A DNA stretch of 64,000 nucleotides from Thermoproteus uzoniensis 768-20 (GTDB lineage: Archaea; Thermoproteota; Thermoprotei; Thermoproteales; Thermoproteaceae), in NCBI RefSeq assembly GCF_000193375.1, contig NC_015315.1, forward strand, positions 442,622 through 506,621, given 5' to 3'. The position numbers were made by a program, and so were the translations under genes. Positions 26,595-35,050 of the stretch are shown here, in pieces (position 1 is the first letter of the stretch; the number at the start of each line of letters is the position of its first letter). Under the pieces are notes generated by a model. It did not search any database. It was given only the letters and a program-made list of their open reading frames with translations, and was not told the DNA's origin.

Positions 26595-27308
26595 ATGCGG
26601 ACTAAGTTATTGTACCAGGAAGACAGCTACATAAAGGAGTTCGAGGCCACTGTCTTGGACGTCATCGGCGATAAGGTCGTGCTCGACAGAACTGCCTTCC
26701 ACGACGGCGAGGGAGGGGTCCAGGCGGATACGGGGTATCTGGAGGCGGCCGGGGCGAGATATAGGGTCAAGGCCGGCAGAGAGGGGGACGAGGTGGTCCA
26801 CGTAGTGGAGGGCCAGCACAGCCTGAAGCCCGGCGACGTGGTCAAGGGCGTGCTGGACTGGGAGCCTAGGTACAGGAAGATGAGGTTGCACACGGCTGCC
26901 CACATGCTCTCGGCAGTTCTATACAGGAAGCACAACGCCTTGATAACTGGCGGCGAGATAACTCCCGAATATGCGAGGGACGACTTCAGCATAGAGGGCG
27001 ACATGAACACGGTGAGGAGGGCCTTCGAGGAGGCCGTGGCGGAGGTCAACGAGCTGGCGGCCAGAGGCATAGAGGTGAAGGTCTACTGGTTGCCTAGGGA
27101 GGAGGCGTTGAAGATACCGGGCATAACTAAGTTGGCCGAGAGGGCGCCTCCCAACATCCCCGTATTGAGGATAGTGGAGATACCCGGCGTGGACGTACAG
27201 GCCGACGGCGGCCCTCATGTGAGGAACACCGCCGAGATAGGGCAGGTCAAGATCCTCAAGATAGAGAATAGGGGCAGGAACAAGAAGAGGATCTATTACA
27301 CTGTCTAG
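26595..27308 (+). CDS. alaX: alanyl-tRNA editing protein AlaX
   Basis: Trans-editing enzyme that hydrolyses mischarged Ser- or Gly-tRNA(Ala). The 237 residues contain the editing-domain motifs FHDGEGGVQADTGYLE (about 36-51), the zinc-binding RLHTAAHMLSAVL (about 97-109, H-x3-H) and VDVQADGGPHVRNTAEIG (about 199-216). In most homologues the last motif is C-G-G-T-H; here the Cys is Asp and Thr is Pro, so one usual zinc ligand is changed. I start at the ATG at 26595, about 22 nt after the TATA-like TATTTTTAG (26570-26578), rather than at the further upstream frame opening. Ends against the convergent FAD oxidoreductase gene with a 4-bp overlap. Confidence 0.88.
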   Translation: MRTKLLYQEDSYIKEFEATVLDVIGDKVVLDRTAFHDGEGGVQADTGYLEAAGARYRVKAGREGDEVVHVVEGQHSLKPGDVVKGVLDWEPRYRKMRLHTAAHMLSAVLYRKHNALITGGEITPEYARDDFSIEGDMNTVRRAFEEAVAEVNELAARGIEVKVYWLPREEALKIPGITKLAERAPPNIPVLRIVEIPGVDVQADGGPHVRNTAEIGQVKILKIENRGRNKKRIYYTV

Positions 27309-28549
27309 AGCACGAGCCTCTCCGGCTCCATACACCTGTTCTTCGCCAGGGCGTTGGTCGGCACCTCGACCCCGCCGAACAGCTCGGCCTTGCTCTCGCC
27401 CAACACAAGCGCGGCGGCTATTCTGGCTATGGCGTCGGCCTTCATGATGCCGCTGCCGCTGGTGCCCGCCGCCACGTAGAGCCCGTCGGCCAGCTTGTCG
27501 ACTATGGCGACCTCGTCCACTACGTTCTCGTCGTAGTAGCCGTGCCAGGCGTTGTGGGGAGTCCGCCCCTCGAACGCCGGTATGTACTTGCTCAAGACCG
27601 GATATATCCCGTAGCGCCAGAGGCCCTCCTCGACGCCGGTCTCCTCGAAGCCGTAGGGCCTTCTGTCCGCCAGCCCTATCCAGAAGTTCCCCTCGTCGGG
27701 CTCCGGCCTTATGTAGATCCCGCGCGGCAGTATCAGGAAAGGCATAGAGCCCTCACCCGTGAGCGAGTCGTCGTAGAGCATAGCCTTTAGCTCCCCCTCG
27801 GCCCTCACCACGAAGACCTGCCTCTTCCTGGGCCTCAGAGGCAGTCCGTACCCCAGCGCGGCGGCCAGATCCCCGGTCCAGGCGCCGGTGGCGAGGACGA
27901 CGGCGTCCGCCTCGATATAGCCGGCGCTTGTGGATATGCCCCCAACCTCGTAGTCCTGCCACGCGAAGGGCTCGCCCGGGATCCCCAGCGGCTTCTTGGG
28001 CCTGGCCAAAAGGCCGGTCATCTTGACCCCGTAGACGGCTTTGCCCCCCATTTTCATGAACTGCTCCTCGTAGTAGCGCAGGACCTTCTCGGGGTCTAGG
28101 ATCCCTGCGTCTCTTATGAGAATCCCCGTCTCCACGTCGTAGAGCCCCATCTCTCTAGCCTCCTCGTCCTCGGTCACCTTGGCCCTGACGCCGCGCGGAG
28201 GATCCACGAAGTCTATAGAGAGGCCCATGGCCTTGAGCTCGCTCACGACGGGCCTCAGGCTGGCGGTCTCGGCCTCGCCGGCCAGGAACAGATACCCTAC
28301 AAACCGCATGGAGAGGTTGCGGCCTCCCTTCTGTACAGATTTATAGAAATCTATAGTTGTCTTGGCCAGAAGCCTGTTGAGCCGCGAGGTGAATATGGTC
28401 CTGAAGGCGGCCGCAGATCTGCCGGTGTCGCCCATGCCGGCCCCCGCCATCATGTCGACGACCGTCACCTCGGAGCTCGGCGCAATTCTTTTAAGATGGT
28501 AGGCGGTCGCCATGCCGACAATGCCGGCGCCGACAACCACTATCCTCAT
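27305..28549 (-). CDS. FAD-dependent oxidoreductase, DadA/sarcosine oxidase-like
   Basis: A 414-residue flavoenzyme of the D-amino-acid oxidase/DadA fold. The FAD-binding G-x-G-x2-G is in VVVGAGIVGMATAYHLKR (about 4-21), followed by GAGMGDTGRSAAAFR (about 41-55). GVKMTGLL (about 178-185) begins the substrate half, the VVLATGAWTGDLAAALG segment lies near 223-239, and the C-terminal LYVAAGTSGSGIMKADAIAR (about 369-388) is the family's FAD-binding end motif. Substrate could be a D-amino acid, glycine, sarcosine, proline or glycerol-3-phosphate; sequence alone does not decide. Divergent from the Fur-type regulator gene, which might control it. Confidence 0.85.
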   Translation of the reverse strand: MRIVVVGAGIVGMATAYHLKRIAPSSEVTVVDMMAGAGMGDTGRSAAAFRTIFTSRLNRLLAKTTIDFYKSVQKGGRNLSMRFVGYLFLAGEAETASLRPVVSELKAMGLSIDFVDPPRGVRAKVTEDEEAREMGLYDVETGILIRDAGILDPEKVLRYYEEQFMKMGGKAVYGVKMTGLLARPKKPLGIPGEPFAWQDYEVGGISTSAGYIEADAVVLATGAWTGDLAAALGYGLPLRPRKRQVFVVRAEGELKAMLYDDSLTGEGSMPFLILPRGIYIRPEPDEGNFWIGLADRRPYGFEETGVEEGLWRYGIYPVLSKYIPAFEGRTPHNAWHGYYDENVVDEVAIVDKLADGLYVAAGTSGSGIMKADAIARIAAALVLGESKAELFGGVEVPTNALAKNRCMEPERLVL

Positions 28550-28628
28550 GTCGGGGGATAAATAGGCCTATATATCTGTGGCCGCCGGGATGGCGAATAT
28601 ATTTTTATAGCAGATGCGTTTCTATTGC

Positions 28629-29021
28629 GTGGAGCAACAAACTCCATTAAATATACTGAAGGAGAAGGGATATCGGCTGACCCCCCAGAGAATAGAGGTC
28701 GTGAAGTTAGTGCTAGAAAAACTTGAAAAGAAGGAGCATCCGACGTTCAACGATATCTTGAACGAGGTTAAGTCCAAGATGCCCAGCATAAGCGCCAGCA
28801 CGGTGTATAATATTCTGAAACTGCTGGAGGACAACGGCGTGATAGTCTCGTTTGAACACAACGGGCGGACCTACTACGACAAGGTAGAGCCCCACATAAA
28901 CGTAGTATGCGCCGACACGGGCAAGGTGCTCGATATATATAACGAGAAGATATTGGAGGAGTTGAGGAACGCGGGAGTGGTGCCCACCTCGGTGGTCGTT
29001 AAGGCCATCTGCGGCAAGTGA
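28629..29021 (+). CDS. Fur/PerR-family regulator with reduced zinc motif
   Basis: A 130-residue regulator (135 if the ATG at 28614 is used). The N-terminal winged helix has KGYRLTPQRIEVVKLVLEKL (about 13-32) and SASTVYNILKLLEDNGVIVS (about 60-79), and the C-terminal half HINVVCADTGKVLDIYNE (about 97-114) aligns with the Fur dimerisation domain. The usual structural zinc pair C-x2-C is reduced to C-A-D-T and the second pair to a lone Cys near the end, so structural zinc binding is doubtful. I favour GTG at 28629 because the TATA-like run at 28598-28608 is then about 26 nt upstream; the ATG would lie only a few nt from it. The stop codon overlaps the candidate C/D sRNA. Confidence 0.85.
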   Translation: MEQQTPLNILKEKGYRLTPQRIEVVKLVLEKLEKKEHPTFNDILNEVKSKMPSISASTVYNILKLLEDNGVIVSFEHNGRTYYDKVEPHINVVCADTGKVLDIYNEKILEELRNAGVVPTSVVVKAICGK

Positions 29022-29070
29022 TGAGGTAAACCGCGCCGCCGATAGGTGATCGGAGAATCCACAGCTGAAT
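29016..29070 (+). ncRNA. candidate C/D box sRNA (2'-O-methylation guide)
   Basis: Box C GTGATGA at 29018-29024 overlaps the stop codon of the Fur-type gene, and box D CTGA is at 29065-29068. Between them are a D'-like CCGA (29039-29042), a 3-nt spacer and a C'-like GTGATCG (29046-29052). The guide before D is 12 nt (GAGAATCCACAG) and the one before D' is 14 nt. This is the standard size and spacing of archaeal C/D guide RNAs, and overlap with the 3' end of an ORF is common for them in Thermoproteaceae. No separate promoter is evident, so it may be processed from the upstream mRNA. The rRNA or tRNA target was not identified. Confidence 0.55.
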
Positions 29071-29098
29071 CGATTTAAACTGCTGGACGGATATCGCT

Positions 29099-29590
29099 AT
29101 GTCTATTAGGTTCGAGGCCGTCGACGTGCCGATACCCGAGGGCGCCAACGTGATAATCGGGCACGCCCACTTCATCAAGACCGTGGAGGATCTCTACGAG
29201 GCGTTGGTCAACAGCGTGCCCGGGATCAAGTTCGGCCTGGCCTTCTGCGAGGCCTCCGGGAAGCGCCTTATAAGGCATGAGGGCAACGACGAGGAGTTGA
29301 GAAAGTTGGCGATAGATGTGGCCTCCAAGATAGGCGCCGGCCACACGTTCGTGATATACATAAGGAACGCCTACCCGATCAACGTGCTGAACGCCGTGAA
29401 GCACGTGCCGGAGGTCGTCAGGATATACGCGGCCACAGCGAACCCGCTCAAGGTGATCGTAGCCGAGGTAGAGCCGGAGCGGCGCGGCGTTGTCGGCGTG
29501 GTGGACGGCCACTCCCCCCTAGGCGTCGAGGGGGATAAGGACAGAGAGGAGAGGAAGGCGTTTTTGAGAAAGATAGGCTATAAGCTTTAA
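29099..29590 (+). CDS. adenosine-specific kinase family protein (PAE2307-like)
   Basis: A 163-residue archaeal/bacterial family protein known from a Pyrobaculum aerophilum structure proposed as an adenosine-specific kinase. Recognisable features are [20 protein letters not shown] (about 10-29), [20 protein letters not shown] (about 34-53), [20 protein letters not shown] (about 79-98) and the C-terminal [20 protein letters not shown] segment. No classical Walker or PfkB motif is present, so the kinase role rests on literature for the family. A TATA-like GATTTAAAC at 29071-29079 is about 24 nt before the ATG. The helicase gene begins 10 nt later, suggesting co-transcription. Confidence 0.85.
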   Translation: MSIRFEAVDVPIPEGANVIIGHAHFIKTVEDLYEALVNSVPGIKFGLAFCEASGKRLIRHEGNDEELRKLAIDVASKIGAGHTFVIYIRNAYPINVLNAVKHVPEVVRIYAATANPLKVIVAEVEPERRGVVGVVDGHSPLGVEGDKDREERKAFLRKIGYKL

Positions 29591-29600
29591 ACAAAAACCT

Positions 29601-31835
29601 GTGGACTTTTTGTCTAGAGTCTTGGGCGATCCCGGGAGGGAGGTAGTCTACGTGAAGACAGATACGCCGGAGCCTCTCGAATTCTGTTGCGACGTGGGCG
29701 CCGCCTTGAGGGCCGAGGTGGCGGACGCGCTCAGGAAGGCGGGAGTGGAGAGGCTGTACCCGTTCCAGTACGACGCTATCCAGAGCATAAGGTCGGGGAA
29801 GGACACTGTCATAATCGCCGGGACGGGCCTCGGCAAGACCGAGGCGTTTCTGGCGCCCATATTGGAGGAGAGCCTGGACACCTTCAAGACCCCTGTGGCC
29901 GTGATCATGTACCCCACAAAGGCGCTGGCGAGAGACCAGCTGGGGAGGATAAGGGCGTTGGCTGATAGGCTGGGCGTCAGGGCCATGGTCTACGACGGCG
30001 ACACGCCGCCGAGGGAGAGGAGAATTCTGTACCAGACGCCGCCCCACATTCTGGTGACAAACCCCGACATGGTGAGCCAAGCCCTCATGTACGTCCCGAA
30101 GTTCCGGCAGCTCCTATCGAGGGCCAGATACGTGGTCCTCGACGACTTCCACGTGTACAGCGGGGTGTTGGGCTCCCACATGTTCTACCTGCTTAGGAGG
30201 ATGGAGCGCTTCGTGAAGCCGCAGTTCGTGGCCACATCAGCCACCTTGGGCAATCCCGCCGAGTTCGCCGAGCTGTTGCTCAACAGGAAGGTGAACGTCG
30301 TGCAGGGGCCTAGGGGAAGGCGCGGCGAGCTGGTGCAAGTCCTCGTAAGGCCGCGTTTTAGGTCTAAGTGGGCCGAGGCGGCCGGCTTGGCCAAGATCTG
30401 CATAGACGAGGATCTCAAGTGCCTCGTCTTCACCGACAGCCATAGGTACAGCGAGATGATATATAGGGCGTTGAGGCTGGAGGGCTACGGCGGGAGCGCC
30501 GCGGTCCATAGAGCTGGGCTCGGGGCCGAGGAGAGGAGCAATGTCGAGGAGGCGTTCAAGAAAGGCGAGATAAATGTCGTCATAGCCACCCCTACGTTGG
30601 AGCTAGGCGTAGATATCGGCGACGTTGACGCGGCCGTGCTGGCCTCCGTCCCGCCGACGTTCAACAGATATCTGCAGAGGGTGGGCAGAGTTGGGAGGAG
30701 GGGACAGACGGGGTACGTGGTGCAGATACTCGGAAACGACCCCATATCGAGCTACTACAGGAACTACCCAGACGAGTTCTTCGCCAGATCGCCGGAGCCT
30801 CTAGGGCTCGAGCGGGAGAACGAGGACGTGGCGTCCCTCCACATGCTGGCGATGGCCCTCGACAGGCCCATAAGGGAGGACGAGCTCGCCCCCTACCAGC
30901 TTCCGTTGTTGAGGGAGCTCGCGTCGGCCGGCTATTTGGAGAGGAGAGGCCGGTTCTACTTCATAACCAAGGCAGGCCGCGAGAAGCTGGCCGACCTATC
31001 GCTTCGCGGAAGCCCGCACGTGGTGAAGATCAAGACTGCTGACGGCAAGCTCCTAGGCCATAGGGAGCTCCCGCTCGCCCTATACGAGCTACACCCAGAG
31101 GCGATATATGCCCACGGCGGCGCTACATATATCGTGAAGTCGCTGGATCTAGCTAGAAGGGCCGCCGTCGTGGAGCCGGCAGACGCCGAGGATCTGACGA
31201 CCCAAGCCTTGGAGGATATGGAGCCGTACATGGAGGAGGTGCTGGAGGAGGGCAAAGTGGAGGGGGTCCCCTACCAGTACGGCAAGTTGAGGATAAGGAT
31301 AACCGTCTACGGCTACGCCCTCAAGAGGTTCACGACCGACGAGACCCTCGGGGAATACCCCATAGAGCCGGTCTCATACGAGTTCAGGACAAAGGGAGCC
31401 GTCTTCTACATGCCTCTGTTGAGATACAGCCCCAACGACGCGGTCGATTGGGAGGAGAGGGCTAAGGGCTACCACGCCACGGAGCACGTCCTCATATCGG
31501 CCGCCGAGATAGCGGTAGGCGCCTCCAAGACGGATCTAGGCGGCATAAGCTACCCGGACGGCGTCGTGGTGATATACGACTCCCATATAGGGGGAAACGG
31601 GACATCGCGGCTACTTCTCCGGAACTTCAGAAGGGCGGCCGAAATAGCGTTGAGGATAGTTAGAGGGTGCGACTGCGTGGACGGATGCCCTAAATGTGTG
31701 TATAGTCCGTATTGTGGAAACAACAACAAGATGTTGTCCAGGAGAAACGCAGTGAGGGTGTTGGAGCGTGTCCTCAGCGGCGAGGGTCCGCCGACGGCTG
31801 GCGAGATCCCCAAGTCGTCGAGGGGGATCGTGTAG
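29601..31835 (+). CDS. SF2 DEAD/DEAH helicase with C-terminal DUF1998 (MrfA/Hrq1-like)
   Basis: A 744-residue ATP-dependent nucleic-acid helicase. Helicase motifs: Q-like FQYDAIQSI (about 55-63), Walker A AGTGLGKTEAF (about 74-84), motif Ia MYPTKALARDQ (about 103-113), motif II VVLDDFHVYSG (about 178-188, D-D-F-H in place of DEAD), SAT in VATSATLGNP (about 212-221) and motif VI QRVGRVGRRGQ (about 360-370). The C-terminal DUF1998 region ends in the cysteine cluster CDCVDGCPKCVYSPYCGN, which in MrfA-type proteins binds zinc. Bacterial MrfA acts in mitomycin-damage repair; the archaeal role is not established. GTG start 10 nt after the kinase gene. Confidence 0.88.
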   Translation: MDFLSRVLGDPGREVVYVKTDTPEPLEFCCDVGAALRAEVADALRKAGVERLYPFQYDAIQSIRSGKDTVIIAGTGLGKTEAFLAPILEESLDTFKTPVAVIMYPTKALARDQLGRIRALADRLGVRAMVYDGDTPPRERRILYQTPPHILVTNPDMVSQALMYVPKFRQLLSRARYVVLDDFHVYSGVLGSHMFYLLRRMERFVKPQFVATSATLGNPAEFAELLLNRKVNVVQGPRGRRGELVQVLVRPRFRSKWAEAAGLAKICIDEDLKCLVFTDSHRYSEMIYRALRLEGYGGSAAVHRAGLGAEERSNVEEAFKKGEINVVIATPTLELGVDIGDVDAAVLASVPPTFNRYLQRVGRVGRRGQTGYVVQILGNDPISSYYRNYPDEFFARSPEPLGLERENEDVASLHMLAMALDRPIREDELAPYQLPLLRELASAGYLERRGRFYFITKAGREKLADLSLRGSPHVVKIKTADGKLLGHRELPLALYELHPEAIYAHGGATYIVKSLDLARRAAVVEPADAEDLTTQALEDMEPYMEEVLEEGKVEGVPYQYGKLRIRITVYGYALKRFTTDETLGEYPIEPVSYEFRTKGAVFYMPLLRYSPNDAVDWEERAKGYHATEHVLISAAEIAVGASKTDLGGISYPDGVVVIYDSHIGGNGTSRLLLRNFRRAAEIALRIVRGCDCVDGCPKCVYSPYCGNNNKMLSRRNAVRVLERVLSGEGPPTAGEIPKSSRGIV

Positions 31836-31836
31836 C

Positions 31837-34257
31837 CTACCCTATCCAGACGAGGCCCTCCTCGTCTATCTGCTCCCTCCCTCTGCCGGCCCTCACCGAA
31901 TTGGCCTTATGCGTCAAGCGTAGGTCCTCCGCCGCTTGTAGGGCGGACTCGGGGACATAGAGGTCGGCGTTTAGAGGATCGGCGAGGCTCATGCCTTTTC
32001 TATTCTTATAGCGCCATACGGCGCTGTTTATCTTCTTGACAAGCACAAAAAGCGACGCGTCGCCTCTCCACTCGGGCGGAGGATCCTCTATCCGCTCCCT
32101 ATGGATAGATCTGCCGTATAGCTCCCGCCATATCTTGTCGGTCACGAAGGGCATTATGGGGGCCAGGAGCTTTAGGCCGTACTTCAACACGGCGTATAGT
32201 GTGAACACAGCGCCGTTCTGCTCCTCAGACGAGAAGACGCCCTCCCTGTTGTAGGCCCTCGACTTGACCGTCTCTATGTAGTGATCGGCGAACTCGTGCC
32301 ACAAGAAGTCGTAGAGCGTGAGGGCGGGCTCGTAGACGTCGAACTCGGAATAGGCCTTTATCGCCGCCGCGGCCACCTCGTAGGTCCTCGCCAGCATGGC
32401 CCTATCTATAGGCATCAGCTTGTAGCTCGAAGGCTCCTCGAAGGACGAGACGAAACGGGCTATGTTCCAGATCTTCGTGGCGAAGTCTCTCCCCTCCTTT
32501 ATCAGAGACTCCAGATAGCGGTAGTCGCTCCCCAGCCTGGCCGCCGCCGCTGCCCAGAACCGCGCCGCGTCTCCGCCGTATTTCTGGACGGGCGGCAACG
32601 GGTCTATGATATTGCCCTTGGACTTATGCATGGCCTCTCCCTTCTCGTCTAGGCCCATCCCGCTGATCCTGACGTACTTAAACGGAACCTTGTCGTGCAA
32701 CAGATAGGCTCTGAGCAACGAGTAGTAGAGCCACGTGCGGATTATCTCGTAGCCTTGCGGCCTCAATATCTTGTCGGGGTACACCCTCTCGAAGATGCCC
32801 AGGCCCTTGGTGTAGCCGGCCGCGTACATCCAGCTAATCGACGAGTCGAACCATGTATCGAGCACCCTGACGTCGCCCACCAGCTCGCCGTCTGGACACT
32901 GAGCCTTGACCTCGGGCGGAGGCTGATCGCGCCACGGCCTGTAGTACCGCCCTCCCTCGGGGACTATCGGTATCAGCTGGTCGCCCTTCTTGCAATACCA
33001 GAGGGGGACCTCCGTGGCGTAGTAGCGGCGCCGCGAGACAGGCCAGTCGAGCTCCAGCGACTTTATCCAGTCCTTGAGCATGTTCTTGAACTCGGGCGGC
33101 CTGAACTCCATACGATCCGCTAGCTCGAGCAGACGCTCCTTGAACTTGAGCTGGTGCACGAACAGCTCCCTAGTAGTTATTATCTCCAGCGGAGTCCCGC
33201 AACGCCAGCAGACGGGCACGGTGTGGTGTAGCGGCTCCCTCTTCACTATCAAGCCCTCCCTCGAAAGGTCCTCGACTATCTTGGCCCTCGCCTCCCTTAT
33301 GGAGAGGCCCGCGTACGGCCCCTCCTTTATGCGGCCCCTCTCGTCCACTATGACCTTTATGGGCAACTTCAACTCGTTGACTATGGCGAGGTCTCGGGTG
33401 TCGCCGAACGTTGAGATCATGACCAAGCCGGTCCCGAAGTTGGGGTTCGCCGCTGGGTGCGGCAGTATCGGGACCTCCTGGCCCATGGGGGGCACGACGG
33501 CGTGCAAGCCCTCCAGGCGTTTATATCTGCCGTCGCTCGGGTTGAAGATGACGGCCACGGTCGCGGGGAGGAGCTCCGGCCGCGTGGTCGCTATTATTAT
33601 ATCCTCGCCGGTCTCCCTTACTCTGAACTTTATATAGTTAAGGAACGTGTCTTCCTCCTTGTACTCGACCTCGGCCTCCGCCAACGCCGTACGGCACCGG
33701 GGACACCAGAGGGTGGGCCTCTCGGCCTCGTAAATTAAGCCGCGCCTCCACAGCTCTATGAAGGTCTTCTGGGTCATCGCGCGGTACTCCTCGCTGTCGG
33801 TCCCCTTGTCCCAATAAGTGAACGACATGCCCCACCTACGGAATATCGACACGAACTCCTTCTCCAAGCTGTCCAGCTCCGCCTTGCACATCTCCAGGAA
33901 CTTCTCCCTAGGGACCTCGTGGGCGTTTATCCCGTACTTCCTCTCCACCTGGACCTCCACCGGCAGGCCGTTGCGGTCTAGGTAGAACGGAAAGATCACA
34001 TTGTACCCCCGCATCCTGAAGAACCTCGCCACCATGTCTATCTGGGCGTAGTGCGCCGTGCCGCCTATGTGCGGCCTGCCCGAGGGGTAAGGAGGCGGCG
34101 TGTCTATTACCAGATAGTCACCGTCTGGGTTTATCCTTATTGCGAAGAGCCCCTCTCTCTCCCAAGCCCTTATGAGATCCTCCTCCCACTCAAGCCGCCA
34201 TCTAGCCTCCTTTAGCCTCGGCACTGGGGGTAGTATATAACGGCTTTTTAATATCAC
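31837..34257 (-). CDS. valS: valyl-tRNA synthetase
   Basis: Charges tRNA(Val). The 806 residues show the class I signature PYPSGRPHIGGTAHYAQID (about 53-71, HIGH-like H-I-G-G), the CP1 editing domain (about 190-380, with IIATTRPELLPATVAVIF near 221-238), the W-x-V-S-R segment WPVSRRRYYATEVPLW (about 409-424), the KMSKS-like AMHKSKGNIIDPL (about 536-548) and an alpha-helical anticodon-binding domain. The bacterial C-terminal coiled-coil arm is absent, as in archaea. Start is GTG at 34257; GTG at 34221 is an alternative because a TATA-like ATTAAAAAG lies 26 nt before that codon. The gene ends 1 nt from the helicase stop on the other strand. Confidence 0.96.
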   Translation of the reverse strand: MILKSRYILPPVPRLKEARWRLEWEEDLIRAWEREGLFAIRINPDGDYLVIDTPPPYPSGRPHIGGTAHYAQIDMVARFFRMRGYNVIFPFYLDRNGLPVEVQVERKYGINAHEVPREKFLEMCKAELDSLEKEFVSIFRRWGMSFTYWDKGTDSEEYRAMTQKTFIELWRRGLIYEAERPTLWCPRCRTALAEAEVEYKEEDTFLNYIKFRVRETGEDIIIATTRPELLPATVAVIFNPSDGRYKRLEGLHAVVPPMGQEVPILPHPAANPNFGTGLVMISTFGDTRDLAIVNELKLPIKVIVDERGRIKEGPYAGLSIREARAKIVEDLSREGLIVKREPLHHTVPVCWRCGTPLEIITTRELFVHQLKFKERLLELADRMEFRPPEFKNMLKDWIKSLELDWPVSRRRYYATEVPLWYCKKGDQLIPIVPEGGRYYRPWRDQPPPEVKAQCPDGELVGDVRVLDTWFDSSISWMYAAGYTKGLGIFERVYPDKILRPQGYEIIRTWLYYSLLRAYLLHDKVPFKYVRISGMGLDEKGEAMHKSKGNIIDPLPPVQKYGGDAARFWAAAAARLGSDYRYLESLIKEGRDFATKIWNIARFVSSFEEPSSYKLMPIDRAMLARTYEVAAAAIKAYSEFDVYEPALTLYDFLWHEFADHYIETVKSRAYNREGVFSSEEQNGAVFTLYAVLKYGLKLLAPIMPFVTDKIWRELYGRSIHRERIEDPPPEWRGDASLFVLVKKINSAVWRYKNRKGMSLADPLNADLYVPESALQAAEDLRLTHKANSVRAGRGREQIDEEGLVWIG

Positions 34258-34277
34258 CTCTAGCTCGGATATAGGGG

Positions 34278-34346
34278 CAAGGCTTAACTAGAAGAGCCTT
34301 GAGCGAAACGGCCTATCGTCTCCGGCGTTTACGTCGCCGGGGCCGC
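34278..34346. other. structured spacer between valS and the ACT gene
   Basis: The 130-bp divergent gap contains two stem-loops: CAAGGCT/AGCCTTG (34278-34284 with 34295-34301, 10-nt loop) and CCGGCG/CGCCGG (34322-34327 with 34335-34340, 7-nt loop). The second is enclosed by CGGCC/GGCCG (34309-34313 with 34341-34345) with an 8-nt bulge. Both neighbouring genes appear to start transcription downstream of this element, so it is not in either leader if the TATA boxes are right. Confidence 0.3.
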
Positions 34347-34387
34347 CTCTCAGGCAAAGATTTTTATATCGAGCGTATTGGGGTCCG

Positions 34388-35050
34388 ATGCTGAATCGCG
34401 AGTTGTACCTTATCGTCAATAATCTGGGAGGTAAAATAGGCGAGTTCCTCGTGGAGCTGAACTTCGACCAGCCGGGCATATTGGCAGCTCTCTCCAACGT
34501 GTTTGCTGACAGCAACGCGAACATACTGAATATAGCCATGGACTCGGGCCGTACAAAGATCCACTTCATCGTCGACGTGACCACCGTCGACGAGCAAGAC
34601 CTGGAGGAGCTCCCCAAGAGGCTGGGTATGTTCGCCTTTGTGAAGAAGGTCCACCACAGACTGGCCTCGCGGAGGATCTTTGTGCCGAGATGGATCTCCC
34701 ACGTCATAAACAACGAGCCGGCGCTAGCCGTTGAGAGGGACTTCGTGGCCAAGCTGGCCGACTTGGACAAGCTGGCGCTCGACATGGCGAGGAGAGACGC
34801 CGAGATAGTCAAATCGGCTCTCCAGGACGGCGATATAGAGGAGCTACACGAGGCGGCCTATGTGGTCCAGCTGAGGGGCCTGGCGACAGTCCAGGAGGAC
34901 AACAGCACCAAGAACCTAGTGAACGTAAAATACTGCAGGACGGTGTACCCGCTCTTTAGAAGGTATATTGACACCTTCATATCGTCCATATCTAACAGGG
35001 GCTATAGGCTACTGGACGAGGGCGGGTGTATCAGGCTTCAGATAGCTTGA
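34388..35050 (+). CDS. ACT-domain protein, probable amino-acid-responsive regulator
   Basis: A 220-residue protein. Residues about 16-90 form an ACT ligand-binding domain: IGEFLVELNFDQPGILAALS (about 17-36), then VFADSNANILNIAMDSGRTK (about 38-57). The remainder (about 95-220) is helical and carries no catalytic or DNA-binding motif I recognise; KLADLDKLALDMARRDAEIV is a likely amphipathic helix. ACT domains bind amino acids or other small ligands and usually control an attached or partner enzyme. TATA-like ATTTTTATATC (34359-34369) is about 24 nt before the ATG, so leaderless. The 3' end overlaps the convergent tRNA-thiolation gene by 42 bp. Confidence 0.72.
   Translation: MLNRELYLIVNNLGGKIGEFLVELNFDQPGILAALSNVFADSNANILNIAMDSGRTKIHFIVDVTTVDEQDLEELPKRLGMFAFVKKVHHRLASRRIFVPRWISHVINNEPALAVERDFVAKLADLDKLALDMARRDAEIVKSALQDGDIEELHEAAYVVQLRGLATVQEDNSTKNLVNVKYCRTVYPLFRRYIDTFISSISNRGYRLLDEGGCIRLQIA

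Noticed and set aside
34342-34362. CTCTCAGGCAAAG resembles a conserved part of the glycine riboswitch
   Set aside because: The other conserved parts of that riboswitch are missing, and the TATA-like box of the ACT gene lies downstream of it, so it would not be in the mRNA leader.
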